Of a DNA stretch of 64,000 bases, positions 34,276 through 44,091 are shown piece by piece; the stretch's first letter is position 1; the number at the start of each line of letters is the position of its first letter. The position numbers and the translations under genes are program-made. Location: NCBI RefSeq assembly GCF_000739375.1, contig NZ_CP006704.1, forward strand, positions 2,790,001 through 2,854,000, given 5' to 3'. Below the pieces are notes generated by a model. The model saw only the letters and a list, made by a program, of their open reading frames with translations. It was not told where the DNA came from and ran no database searches. The stretch is from Comamonas testosteroni TK102 (lineage in GTDB: Bacteria > Pseudomonadota > Gammaproteobacteria > Burkholderiales > Burkholderiaceae_C).

Positions 34276-36274
34276 GGGCTGCTGCAAGCTGCTTGGTACG
34301 TGCTTCTTCCGTTGTGGCCACTTCGACCGAAGGGATGTAGTAGTCACGCTTGTAGTTGAAGGTATGAATGATCGAAGCCAGGATGGTCGCGACGAACGAA
34401 GCGATCGTCAGAGGCCACATATGCCAGATCAGAGCAAAGCCCAGAACGGTGGACAGGCCGGCAATCACCACGCCGGCGCCGGTATTGGCGGGCATGTGGA
34501 TGGGCTCGAAGCCGCTCAGCGGACGCTGATAGCCGTGCTTCTTCATGTCGGTCCAGGCGTCGATGTCGTGCACCACGGGGGTGAAGGCGAAGTTGTACTG
34601 GGGAGGGGGCGAGGAGGTGGCCCATTCCAGGGTACGGCCTTCCCAAGGGTCGCCGGTCACGTCACGCAGCTCGTCACGCTTCCAGATGGACACGGCCAGC
34701 TGGATGAAGAAGCAGCCGATGCCGGCAGCGATCAGGGCAGCGCCGCAGGCGGCGATGATGAACCAGATCTGCAGCGAGGGATCGTCAAAGTGGTTGGCGC
34801 GGCGAGTCACGCCCATCAGACCCAGGATGTACAGGGGAGTGAAGGCCACCCAGAAGCCGACCAGCCAGAACCAGAACGAAGCCTTGCCCCAGAACTCGTT
34901 GAGTCGGAAGCCGAAAGCCTTGGGGAACCAGTAGTTGATGCCGGCAAACACGGCAAACACCACGCCGCCGATGATCACGTTGTGGAAGTGGGCGATCAGG
35001 AACAGCGAGTTGTGCAGCACGAAGTCTGCGGGAGGCACGGCCAGCAGCACGCCGGTCATGCCGCCGATGGCGAAGGTGACCATGAAGCCCACCGTCCACA
35101 GCATGGGCACCGAGAAGCGGATGCGGCCGCGGTACATGGTGAACAGCCAGTTGAAGATCTTCGCGCCCGTGGGGATGGAGATGATCATCGTGGTGATACC
35201 GAAGAAGGTATTCACGCTGGCACCCGAGCCCATGGTGAAGAAGTGGTGCAGCCACACCAGGTAGGACAGGATGGTGATACACACGGTGGCGTAAACCATC
35301 GAGGTGTAGCCGAACAGACGCTTGCGGCTGAACGTTGCCACGATTTCGGAGAACACGCCGAAGCAGGGCAGGATCAGGATGTAGACCTCGGGGTGGCCCC
35401 AGATCCAGATCAGGTTCACGTACAGCATGGGGTTGCCGCCCAGCTCGTTCGTGAAGAAGTTGGTGCCGACGTAGCGGTCCAGCGACATCAGCACCAGGGC
35501 TGCGGTCAGCACGGGGAAGGAGGCCACGATCAGGGCGTTGGTGCACAGGGCAGTCCAGGTGAAGACGGGCATCTTCATCAGGTTCATGCCGGGAGCGCGC
35601 ATCTTGATGATGGTCACGATCAGGTTGATACCTGACAAGGTCGTGCCCACACCGGCGACCTGCAGGCCCCAGATGTAGTAATCAAGACCCGTGCTGCCGC
35701 TCTGGTGCCCCAGATTGGACAGTGCCAGCCAGCCGGAAGTGGAGAACTCGCCCAGGAACAGGGAGATCATCACCAGCACGGCGCCGCCGGTGGTCATCCA
35801 GAAGCTGAAGTTGTTCAGGAACGGGAAGGACACGTCACGTGCGCCGATCTGCAGAGGAACCAGGTAGTTCATCAGGCCGGTCACGAAGGGCATCGCCACG
35901 AAGAAGATCATGATCACGCCGTGGGCCGTGAAGATCTGGTCGTAGTGATGGGGAGGCAGGTAGCCCATGTTGTCGCCGAAGGCCATGGACTGCTGCAGAC
36001 GCATCATCACGGCATCGGCAAAGCCGCGCAGGAACATGACCAGACCGAGGATCATGTACATGATGCCGATCTTCTTGTGGTCGATGGAGGTGATCCAGTC
36101 GTTCCACAGCGGAGCCCAGAGGCGGAACTTGGTGATGCCGCCGACCACGACGAGGCCGCCAAGCACCACGGCAATAAAGGTCAAGAGCACGATGGGCTCA
36201 TGCGTCATGGGAATCTGGTCCCATGTGATACGGCCCAACAGCCAGTGGGAGGCCGGGGTTGTTGTTTCAGACAT
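34268..36274 (-). CDS. cyoB: Cytochrome o ubiquinol oxidase subunit I
   Basis: A 668-residue catalytic subunit with the low-spin heme, high-spin heme and CuB. Quinol-site residues of E. coli CyoB (R71, D75, H98, Q101) are present as R83, D87, H110 and Q113 (RGFADA; HHYDQ), showing it oxidises ubiquinol rather than cytochrome c. WGHPEVYIL holds the CuB His-Tyr pair and HFHNVIIGG the heme ligands. About 14-15 transmembrane helices are expected. Confidence 0.97.
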   Translation of the reverse strand: MSETTTPASHWLLGRITWDQIPMTHEPIVLLTFIAVVLGGLVVVGGITKFRLWAPLWNDWITSIDHKKIGIMYMILGLVMFLRGFADAVMMRLQQSMAFGDNMGYLPPHHYDQIFTAHGVIMIFFVAMPFVTGLMNYLVPLQIGARDVSFPFLNNFSFWMTTGGAVLVMISLFLGEFSTSGWLALSNLGHQSGSTGLDYYIWGLQVAGVGTTLSGINLIVTIIKMRAPGMNLMKMPVFTWTALCTNALIVASFPVLTAALVLMSLDRYVGTNFFTNELGGNPMLYVNLIWIWGHPEVYILILPCFGVFSEIVATFSRKRLFGYTSMVYATVCITILSYLVWLHHFFTMGSGASVNTFFGITTMIISIPTGAKIFNWLFTMYRGRIRFSVPMLWTVGFMVTFAIGGMTGVLLAVPPADFVLHNSLFLIAHFHNVIIGGVVFAVFAGINYWFPKAFGFRLNEFWGKASFWFWLVGFWVAFTPLYILGLMGVTRRANHFDDPSLQIWFIIAACGAALIAAGIGCFFIQLAVSIWKRDELRDVTGDPWEGRTLEWATSSPPPQYNFAFTPVVHDIDAWTDMKKHGYQRPLSGFEPIHMPANTGAGVVIAGLSTVLGFALIWHMWPLTIASFVATILASIIHTFNYKRDYYIPSVEVATTEEARTKQLAAAHV

Positions 36275-36336
36275 GTTGAGTCTCTTTTGTCGTATTGGAG
36301 CGGCTGAGCGGTGAGCGCATCCGCACCGTGAACTAC

Positions 36337-37392
36337 TTATTGCTGTGCGACAGCTCCGGAGGCGGCGACTTCGTCGAGCAGGGCGACAACGCGGTCAGCG
36401 TCTTTGGAAGTGCAGACATCCAGGGGCAGGGTCACGCTGGAGGTCTTGCCGTGGTGTGCAGGTGGCCTGCCGCCGGCGGCGTCGATGGCCATCATTTCGT
36501 TCATGCACATCTTGCCGTCTTCCACGCAGCGGTTGAGGACCTTGTTGTACAGGCCTTCGTCCACGCTGGCGAAGCGTTCAACGGGGTTGCGCTCGCTGGG
36601 CTTGGCCAGGTCGAGGTAGGCATCGCGCGTCAGGGTCTTGCCTTCGCTCTTGGCCTGGGCCACCCACTGGTCGAACTGCTGGTTTTCCAGACCGTGGAAC
36701 TTGAAGGTCATGCCGGCAAAGCCAGCGCCGCTGTAGTGGGAGGACTTGCCGCCATAGACACCGGGCTTGTTGATCACGGCATTCAGTTCGGTCTGCATGC
36801 CGGGCATGGTGTAGATCATGCCGGCCAGATCGGGAACGTAGAACGCGTTCATGGTGTTGGTGGAGGTCAGCTTGAAGCGGATGGGGCGATCCACCGGGGC
36901 AGCCACTTCGTTGACGGTGGCGATGCCTTGCTCTGGGTAGAAGAACAGCCACTTCCAGTCCAGGGACACGACCTGAATCTCCAGGGGCTTGACGTTGGGG
37001 TCCAGCGCCTTGGTGGAGGAGATGCGGTCCAGCGGACGATAGGGGTCGAGCTTGTGGGTGCTGATCCAGGTAATGGCGCCCAAAGCGATGATGATGAGCA
37101 GGGGAACCGTCCAGATCACCAGCTCCAGCGCAGTGGAGTGGTGCCATTCGGGGTCGTACTTGGCTTCGGTGTTGGACTGGCGGTATTTCCAGGCAAACAG
37201 CAGCGTCAAAAAGATGACGGGGACGATGATGAGCAACATCAGCAAAGTGGCCGTAATGACCAGATCGCCTTGCTGCTTGGCGACATCGCCAGCTGGGTTG
37301 AGGACGACGGCCTTGCTGCAACCGGCGAGGGTTGCGGTCAAAGCGGCCGCTGAGAGCCACGCGGGCCCACGGATTTCCTTGATTTTTAACAT
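36337..37392 (-). CDS. cyoA: Cytochrome o ubiquinol oxidase subunit II
   Basis: A 351-residue lipoprotein with lipobox LAGC (Cys25), two transmembrane helices (about 44-66 and 88-108) and a periplasmic cupredoxin domain. The CuA cysteines of cytochrome c oxidases are absent, as expected for a quinol oxidase. The C-terminal extension after about residue 280 is typical of CyoA. It is the first gene of cyoABCD-SURF1. No cyoE (heme O synthase) is in the window. Confidence 0.95.
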   Translation of the reverse strand: MLKIKEIRGPAWLSAAALTATLAGCSKAVVLNPAGDVAKQQGDLVITATLLMLLIIVPVIFLTLLFAWKYRQSNTEAKYDPEWHHSTALELVIWTVPLLIIIALGAITWISTHKLDPYRPLDRISSTKALDPNVKPLEIQVVSLDWKWLFFYPEQGIATVNEVAAPVDRPIRFKLTSTNTMNAFYVPDLAGMIYTMPGMQTELNAVINKPGVYGGKSSHYSGAGFAGMTFKFHGLENQQFDQWVAQAKSEGKTLTRDAYLDLAKPSERNPVERFASVDEGLYNKVLNRCVEDGKMCMNEMMAIDAAGGRPPAHHGKTSSVTLPLDVCTSKDADRVVALLDEVAASGAVAQQ

Positions 37393-37730
37393 GCTTTAGG
37401 CGTGACAAAGTCGCGCTTAGGTGTAAACGCGGATTACTGGATCTCGGCAAATGTAATACCAAACCGGGGGTTGTCCATTGGACATTTTGTCCAAGGTCAA
37501 GGGTTGGGTCTTGAAAATACGCTACGCGACAAGGGTTTAGCGCCTTTTGAAGGTGGGCAAACTTTGCGCTGACAGGGCTTGAAATTGTCAAATTCGCCCC
37601 AGCAGGCCCCCTCTGCCGAGGGCTGCGCTGACAGGGTTCAGGGCAAAAACTCTATTGCAGCTGCACATGCTTGGGCGTAGAACGGAAAGCGTCCCCGGGA
37701 CTGAAAAGTAAGACAAGGAGTTGTACCTTT
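37393..37730. promoter_or_regulatory. Divergent regulatory region cyoA / transporter
   Basis: A 338-bp gap with no gene. It holds two overlapping perfect palindromes: TGTCCA-T-TGGACA (37472-37484) and TTGGACA-TTT-TGTCCAA (37478-37494). A 13-bp direct repeat TGCGCTGACAGGG lies at 37565-37577 and 37624-37636. The palindromes are about 80-100 bp upstream of cyoA, a usual operator position. Which regulator binds is unknown; RegA is one candidate from context only. Confidence 0.6.
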
Positions 37731-39071
37731 ATGACAAGCATGAACCCGTCCGTTGGTCTTACTCAGCAAGACTATGAGAACTCGGAAACCCTGGCCTATG
37801 CGGATACCGATGAGGATGTGACCCCTGGCGAGATCGCGGTGGGCGTGATCATAGGGCGCTCTTCCGAGTACTTTGACTTCTTCGTGTTCGGCATCGCCTG
37901 CGTGCTGGTGTTTCCCTCGCTGCTGTTTCCCTATCTGTCCAAGCTCGACGGCACGCTGGCCGCGTTTGCCATCTTCTCGCTGGCCTTCGTGGCCCGCCCT
38001 GTAGGCACGGCGCTGTCGATGGCCGTGCAGCGGGTCTGGGGGCGTGCCACCAAACTGACATTGGCGCTGCTCCTGTTGGGCGTCTGCACGGTGGGCATGA
38101 CCTTTCTGCCCAGCTATGAGACAGCCGGCATGAAGGCCGTCTGGGCGCTGGTGATCCTGCGCATCGGCCAGGGCCTGGCGCTGGGCGGCTCCTGGGACGG
38201 CTTGCCCTCGCTGCTGGCCATGTCCGCACCGCCGAACAAGCGCGGCTGGTACTCGATGATCGGCCAGCTCGGGGCGCCGCTGGGCTTCATCATTGCGGCA
38301 GCGCTGTTTGCCTATCTGTACTCCAGCCTGTCGGCGGACGAGTTCATGAGCTATGGCTGGCGCTATCCGTTCTGCGTGGCTTTTGCCATCAACGTGGTGG
38401 CACTGTTTGCCCGCCTGCGCCTGGTCGTGGGGCAGTCCTATACCCAGCTTCTGCAGGAACGTGAGCTGGAGCCCATCAGCGTGACCAGTCTCATGGCCAA
38501 CGAAGGCCGCAATGTGATGATCGGTGCTTTTGCCGCACTGGCCAGCTTTGCGCTGTTCCACCTAGTGACCGTGTTCCCGCTGTCCTGGATCTCCATGTAC
38601 TCCGACCAGTCCATGACCGAAGTGCTGGTGGTGCAGATCATCGGCGCGCTGCTGGCTGGCGCGGCCATCATGCTGTCGGGCTGGCTGGCGGACCGAGTGG
38701 GTCGCCGCAACACACTGGGCACCATGGCCTGCCTGATCGGTATCTTCAGCTTCCTGGCTCCCTGGCTGCTGGGCAGCGGCAGCACCGGCAACAATGTGTT
38801 CATCCTGGTGGGCTTTGTGCTGCTGGGCCTGTCCTACGGTCAGGCATCGGGTACGGTGACTTCCAACTTCTCGTCGCGCTATCGTTACACCGGCGCGGCC
38901 CTGTCCACGGATATGGCCTGGCTCATCGGGGCGGCGTTCGCTCCGCTGGTAGCCCTGGGCGTCTCGGCCAAGTTCGGCCTGGTGGCCCTGGGTATCTATC
39001 TGCTGTCGGGAGCCTTGTGCACGCTGGCGGCCCTGGGCATCAACCGTGCCATCGAGGCGCGCGATCAATAG
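37731..39071 (+). CDS. MFS transporter, MHS-like
   Basis: A 446-residue permease with about 12 hydrophobic segments. GRSSEYFDFFVFG resembles the first-helix motif of metabolite:H+ symporters, and GWLADRVGRRNTLG is the loop 8-9 repeat of the MFS signature. AAGGAG lies 10 bp before the ATG at 37731. It is divergent from cyoA. Its position next to a quinol oxidase suggests a link to respiration or acid metabolism, but the substrate cannot be read from sequence. Confidence 0.85.
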   Translation: MTSMNPSVGLTQQDYENSETLAYADTDEDVTPGEIAVGVIIGRSSEYFDFFVFGIACVLVFPSLLFPYLSKLDGTLAAFAIFSLAFVARPVGTALSMAVQRVWGRATKLTLALLLLGVCTVGMTFLPSYETAGMKAVWALVILRIGQGLALGGSWDGLPSLLAMSAPPNKRGWYSMIGQLGAPLGFIIAAALFAYLYSSLSADEFMSYGWRYPFCVAFAINVVALFARLRLVVGQSYTQLLQERELEPISVTSLMANEGRNVMIGAFAALASFALFHLVTVFPLSWISMYSDQSMTEVLVVQIIGALLAGAAIMLSGWLADRVGRRNTLGTMACLIGIFSFLAPWLLGSGSTGNNVFILVGFVLLGLSYGQASGTVTSNFSSRYRYTGAALSTDMAWLIGAAFAPLVALGVSAKFGLVALGIYLLSGALCTLAALGINRAIEARDQ

Positions 39072-39092
39072 GCAGGCAGAGGTCCTTGCTGC

Positions 39093-39125
39093 AAAACGCC
39101 CGGTGCTGCGCATCGGGCGTTTTTT
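39093..39125 (+). terminator. Intrinsic terminator of the MFS gene
   Basis: AAAACGCCCG (39093-39102) pairs with CGGGCGTTTT (39114-39123), followed by a T-run. It is 21 bp after the stop. Confidence 0.9.
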
Positions 39126-39143
39126 CTGAGGCTGCAGCGCATG

Positions 39144-39169
39144 AAAAAGCCGCCTTCAAGAGGCGGCTT
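39144..39169 (-). terminator. Intrinsic terminator of the tctC-type gene
   Basis: On the minus strand AAGCCGCCT, loop CTTGA, AGGCGGCTT and TTTC form a 9-bp stem with a short U-run, 25 bp after the stop of the convergent binding-protein gene. Confidence 0.85.
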
Positions 39170-39194
39170 CTTTACGGATGGGCGGGCTGGATGA

Positions 39195-40193
39195 TCAGTC
39201 CAGAGCCAGACCGGCCTTCTTGATCACCTCGCCAAAGCGCTTGCTCTCGGAAGCCATGAAGGCCTTGAATTCGGCGGGTGTGGGGTTGAAGGACTCGTAG
39301 CCGAAGGCGGCGAACTTTTCCTTCACGTCCTGGCCGGTCAGCGCCTGACGGACGTCGGTGCGGATCTTCTCGACCACGGCAGCAGGGGTGCCGGGGCGCA
39401 CGGCCAGGGCGTTCCAGCCGATGGCTGCGAAATCCTTGGGGCCACCCGATTCGGACACCGTGGGCACGTTCTCGAAGCCGGCAATGCGGCTGGGAGCAGC
39501 CACCGCCAGGAAGCGCAGCTTGCCGCCACGCACCAGGGGGCCTGCAGTGCCCAGAGAGCCCAGGGCAAAGGTCAGCTCGCCATTGGCAACGCCCTGGTAC
39601 AGCTGGCTGGTTTCCTTGTAGATCACGTGCTCCATCTTGGTGCCGGTCTGGTTTTCCAGCAGCGCCGAGCCCAGGTGCACGGGGTTGCCCACGGACCAGG
39701 AGCCGTAGTTCAGCTTGCCGGGATGCGCCTTGGCATCGGCGATCAGGTCACCGATGGTCTTGTAGGGGCTGTTGACGGGCACGCAGACAAAGAAGTAGTT
39801 GCGGAACAAGGGCATCAGGATGTCGAAGTCCTTGTTCAGGTCGTAGGGCAGCTTCTTGAACAGGTGGGGGTAGGCCGCGATGTGGACGTTGTCCAGCTGG
39901 ATCATGTCCGTGCCGTCGGTCGCGCCGCGCTTGAATTCGTTGATGGCGATGAAGCCGTTGCCGCCGGGGCGGTTTTCCACCACCACGGGCTGGCCCCAGG
40001 CACGGCCCAGCTTGTCGGCCACCAGGCGCGAGATGCCATCGGGACCGCCGCCTACGGGGAAGGGGTTGATGATGCGCGAGGACTTGGTGGGCCACTTGTC
40101 GCTCTGTGCGAACGAGGGGGCTGCCACGGCTGCGGCAATGGCGCCAAATGCAAATGCAGCTTGGCGACGGCTCATGTTGAGCTTATGGGTCAT
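39195..40193 (-). CDS. Tripartite tricarboxylate transporter (Bug/TctC) binding protein
   Basis: A 332-residue periplasmic solute-binding protein. The N-terminus MSRRQAAFAFG... (from residue 7) has a twin-arginine-like start and a signal peptide ending near PSFAQ. Bug-family landmarks are NPFPVGGGPDGISRLVADKL, VVENRPGGNGF and YGSWSVGNPVHLGSALL. No tctA/tctB membrane genes are near, the common orphan state in Burkholderiales. The divergent LysR gene probably regulates it. The ligand is likely a carboxylate, not determinable here. Confidence 0.92.
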   Translation of the reverse strand: MTHKLNMSRRQAAFAFGAIAAAVAAPSFAQSDKWPTKSSRIINPFPVGGGPDGISRLVADKLGRAWGQPVVVENRPGGNGFIAINEFKRGATDGTDMIQLDNVHIAAYPHLFKKLPYDLNKDFDILMPLFRNYFFVCVPVNSPYKTIGDLIADAKAHPGKLNYGSWSVGNPVHLGSALLENQTGTKMEHVIYKETSQLYQGVANGELTFALGSLGTAGPLVRGGKLRFLAVAAPSRIAGFENVPTVSESGGPKDFAAIGWNALAVRPGTPAAVVEKIRTDVRQALTGQDVKEKFAAFGYESFNPTPAEFKAFMASESKRFGEVIKKAGLALD

Positions 40194-40225
40194 TTTGTCT
40201 CCCTGGAAGGATGTCGATGATGAAT

Positions 40226-40242
40226 TGCGTGTGCACCACGCA
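40226..40242. promoter_or_regulatory. Candidate LysR-type operator
   Basis: TGCGTG-TGCAC-CACGCA is an interrupted palindrome in the 188-bp gap between the divergent tctC-type and lysR genes, 33 bp before the binding-protein start. Its symmetry fits a LysR dimer site, although the classical T-N11-A spacing is not exact. Confidence 0.4.
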
Positions 40243-40381
40243 TTGTTGATATCGTCGGCTGTTATTTATAGATATTCAGGCCCAGTTAATTACATTGTGT
40301 CACTTGGGGCATAAACACCTAGGTCTAGCTGAGGCTAGCAGCTATAGCAAAATAGCATAGCTTGTTTTGAAAGGTGTGAGC

Positions 40382-41293
40382 ATGAATCTGCAGCAGATAG
40401 AGACCTTTGTTCGGGTGGCCGAAGTGGGGAGCTTCAGCAAGGCTGCGGTATTGCTGGACACCGCCCAGCCGGCGCTCAGCCGTCAGGTGCGGGCCCTGGA
40501 AACCGAGTTGCGCGAGACCCTGTTGATACGCACCGGGCGCGGCGTGACGCTGACCGATGCGGGGCGCCGCCTGCTCGAGCATGGTCACGCCATCATGCAG
40601 CGCGTGGCCATGGCCAAGGAAGACCTGGGCAGTCAGCGCGACGAGCCCGTCGGGCGTATCACCGTGGGCCTGCCGCCGAGTCTGGCGCGGCGCCTGACCT
40701 TGCCCCTGATCGACGGCTTCAGCCGCGAGATGCCCAAGGCCAGGCTGGCGGTGGTCGAAGGTTTCTCCATGAATATCTCGGAGTGGCTGACCTCGGGGCG
40801 CATGGATCTGGGCCTGGTCTACACGCCGGAGCCGCATCCGCAGATCGAGGTCTCGCCCGTGCTCGAAGAGCGTCTGTGCCTGATCGGCCCGGCCAGCACG
40901 CTGGCAGGGCGCACCAGCATTCCGTTCGAGCATCTGGCCGAGTTCCCGCTGATCATGCCCCAGCACGGGCAGATTTTCCGCAAGCTGATGGAGGCCCAGG
41001 CCACGCTGTCACAGGTCAAGCTCAATGTGGTCTGGGAGGTTTCCAGTGTGCCCGCCATTCTGGATCTGGTGCGCGGCGGCTATGGCTATGCGGCGCTGAC
41101 CGACAGCGCCATGCACAGTCATGCCACGGATGCATCGCTGGTGGAGGTGCCCATCAAGTCTCCGCATATCGTCAGCACCTTGTGCCTGGTGCAGCCCGCC
41201 AAGAAGAAGTCCACGCCTCTGATGCGCCGCACGGCCGAGTTGCTGCGCCGTCTCAGCATGCAGGTCTGCTCGGTGGAGAGCGGCCATATCTGA
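40382..41293 (+). CDS. LysR family transcriptional regulator
   Basis: A 303-residue regulator. The N-terminal winged HTH (residues 1-60: FVRVAEVGSFSKAAVLL, QPALSRQVRALE) is followed by a periplasmic-binding-like effector domain. The ATG at 40382 was chosen; an upstream TTG would add five residues. It is divergent from the Bug protein gene, the usual layout for a regulator and its target. The effector is unknown. Confidence 0.92.
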   Translation: MNLQQIETFVRVAEVGSFSKAAVLLDTAQPALSRQVRALETELRETLLIRTGRGVTLTDAGRRLLEHGHAIMQRVAMAKEDLGSQRDEPVGRITVGLPPSLARRLTLPLIDGFSREMPKARLAVVEGFSMNISEWLTSGRMDLGLVYTPEPHPQIEVSPVLEERLCLIGPASTLAGRTSIPFEHLAEFPLIMPQHGQIFRKLMEAQATLSQVKLNVVWEVSSVPAILDLVRGGYGYAALTDSAMHSHATDASLVEVPIKSPHIVSTLCLVQPAKKKSTPLMRRTAELLRRLSMQVCSVESGHI

Positions 41294-41356
41294 ACGCCGC
41301 GCCTGTACCGGGGCATTGCCGCTGCTGGTTCATGCTCCTGTTAGTAGAGCTTGTTG

Positions 41357-41399
41357 CGCTTGTTGAGTAAAGATTTCAGATATATATCTATCTGAAATC
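41357..41399. repeat. Palindromic repeat element, copy B
   Basis: GATTTCAGATA (41372-41382), loop TATATC and TATCTGAAATC (41389-41399) form a perfect 11-bp hairpin. Bases 41357-41382 match copy A at 30359-30384 with three differences. It lies between the convergent lysR and pobR genes and may also act as a terminator, though no long T-run follows. Confidence 0.7.
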
Positions 41400-41438
41400 G
41401 ATTTAAGGCGGGCGCTATAAGCTTCTGAAACGATAGCA

Positions 41439-42227
41439 TCAAAGCTGGGGGCGCAAGGTTCTGGCGGCCTCCTGCAGCAGCGGCAGTATTTCCAGCTGCA
41501 TGGTTTGCGGGCTCATGCGCTTGGCCGATGTCACCACATTCAGCGCTGCCACGGTGCGCCCGCGCATATTGCGCAGTGGCACAGCCACGGCCTGAATCGC
41601 CAGTTCATGCTCTTCGAGCGCCATGCAGTAGTCGAGGCGGCGCACCTCGTCGAGCAAGCCCTTGAGCGCCGCACCATCGGAGACCGTGTGCGCCGTCAGC
41701 TTGGGTAGGTCATAGGTGGCCAGCCAGTCGTCGAGCTCCGAGCCCGAGAGCGAGGCCAGCAGCACCCGGCCCGTGGACGTGGCATGCGCCGGCAGGCGCG
41801 TGCCCAGGTGCAGTCCGTGGGCCATCAGCCGCTCGCCTTTTTCATGCACGGCGCTGCGCGCGACGATGACGACTTCGCGGCCCTCGCGCACCACACAGGA
41901 GTAGGACAGTCCGGTCTGCGCTGCCAGCCTGTGCAGCACGGGTTGCACGATGCGCGGCAGCCGGGCCGAGGCCAGATAGCTGCCCGACAGGCGCAGCACC
42001 TTGGGCGCCAGCCAGAAATAGCTGCCATCGGATTCCAGATAGCCGAGATAGGCCAGGGTGAGCAGATGGCGCCTGGCGGCGGCGCGCGTGATGCCCGCGC
42101 GTTCGGCCGCCATGGTGGCGTTCAGGCGCTGGCGCTCGGTGTCGAAGCTCTCGAGCACGGCCAGGCCCTTGGCCAGGCCGGCAATGAAGTCCGCTGCAGC
42201 GATGGTAGGGGTGCCGGGTTCACTCAT
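41439..42227 (-). CDS. pobR: IclR-family regulator, probable PobR
   Basis: A 262-residue regulator with an N-terminal winged HTH (about residues 16-75: LAVLESFDTERQRLNATMAAERAG) and a C-terminal IclR effector domain with CVVREGREVVIVAR and GTRLPAHATSTGRVLLA. It belongs to the PcaU/PobR group by length and by its divergent position next to pobA. It most likely activates pobA in response to 4-hydroxybenzoate. Gene symbol given by context. Confidence 0.85.
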   Translation of the reverse strand: MSEPGTPTIAAADFIAGLAKGLAVLESFDTERQRLNATMAAERAGITRAAARRHLLTLAYLGYLESDGSYFWLAPKVLRLSGSYLASARLPRIVQPVLHRLAAQTGLSYSCVVREGREVVIVARSAVHEKGERLMAHGLHLGTRLPAHATSTGRVLLASLSGSELDDWLATYDLPKLTAHTVSDGAALKGLLDEVRRLDYCMALEEHELAIQAVAVPLRNMRGRTVAALNVVTSAKRMSPQTMQLEILPLLQEAARTLRPQL

Positions 42228-42250
42228 GCTCGGTTCCGTCGTTCTTGTTT

Positions 42251-42287
42251 TGCGCGATCTTCGTTCTCATTGTGCGATTATCGCGCA
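42251..42287. promoter_or_regulatory. Probable PobR operator with three half-sites
   Basis: The gap between pobR and pobA holds TGCGCGAT (42251-42258), TGTGCGAT (42271-42278) and the inverted ATCGCGCA (42280-42287). The last two form a palindrome and the first is a direct repeat 20 bp upstream, about two helical turns. This layout of one palindrome plus one direct repeat is that described for PcaU/PobR sites in Acinetobacter. Confidence 0.7.
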
Positions 42288-42392
42288 GACATCGATTCTC
42301 TCCTTTGTCTTGATGCAGCACAAAACTTAGTCTTGCTGCACAGCGCAATCGGCGTCGTCACGCGCGCCGATCGACAGGTTTTTGAGCCATAA

Positions 42393-43583
<1,191 letters not shown>

Positions 43584-44091
43584 GAACGTTTTGACGATCT
43601 CTACGCAGCCGTGTTGGAGCGCCATCGGGATGAGTTCGAAGCGATGGCTCGCCGCTTGCACCGGCGTGCAAGCAAGAGTCAGCGCGCAGCACATCGCCCG
43701 ATTTCGCGCCAACCCTTAGGGACAGGTTCCTTGCGCACGCCCGGTCAGAGGCGGTCTGCGGGGTTGCCTCGCCGGCCGCGCGAATCCTCGCAGTAGCGCG
43801 GCTATTGCTGCGGTATCGCGCGCGGGGGGCGCCCCCTGGCATCCCCTCCCGCAAAGCCTGTGTCGCGGCACGGGGAGATCGTCAACAGGTTCTACGCCGC
43901 AGACCGGCTGGCCTTCGTCACCGTGGTGATGAAGGGCAGGTGTCCGATCCCGGCGCCTTGCGCTCTGCCTGCCTTGCTGTAAGCGAGGCAGGCATTTTTC
44001 ATCCATGCAATTTGGTTGATGCTGCCTTGCGTAAATTTTGATGCCGGGGCGCAAGCCGCAAGGGCCAGCGAGGAGTAAGCTTGCCGACCTT
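43584..44091. other. 508-bp region without a convincing gene
   Basis: Between pobA and the dioxygenase gene there are only short open frames. One plus-strand frame begins ERFDDLYAAVLERH straight after the pobA stop and runs about 70 codons. Another, ending at TAA 43980-43982, encodes HGEIVNRFYAADRLAFVTVV with its stop inside a terminator loop. Both look protein-like for 20-30 residues only, so they may be remnants of a decayed gene. A perfect 8-bp hairpin GCTTGCAC/GTGCAAGC lies at 43654-43673 and a palindrome GGGGGCGCCCCC near 43827. Confidence 0.5.
43966..43999 (+). terminator. Intrinsic terminator about 380 bp after pobA
   Basis: TGCCTGCCT (43966-43974) and AGGCAGGCA (43986-43994) form the stem, extended inward by TGCT/AGCG-type pairs, followed by TTTTT. 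Its distance from pobA suggests that the transcript covers the otherwise empty region. Confidence 0.85.

Noticed and set aside
37579..37591. TTGA-AATTG-TCAA upstream of the MFS gene as an FNR site
   Set aside because: The spacer between half-sites is 5 bp, not the 6 needed between TTGA and TCAA.
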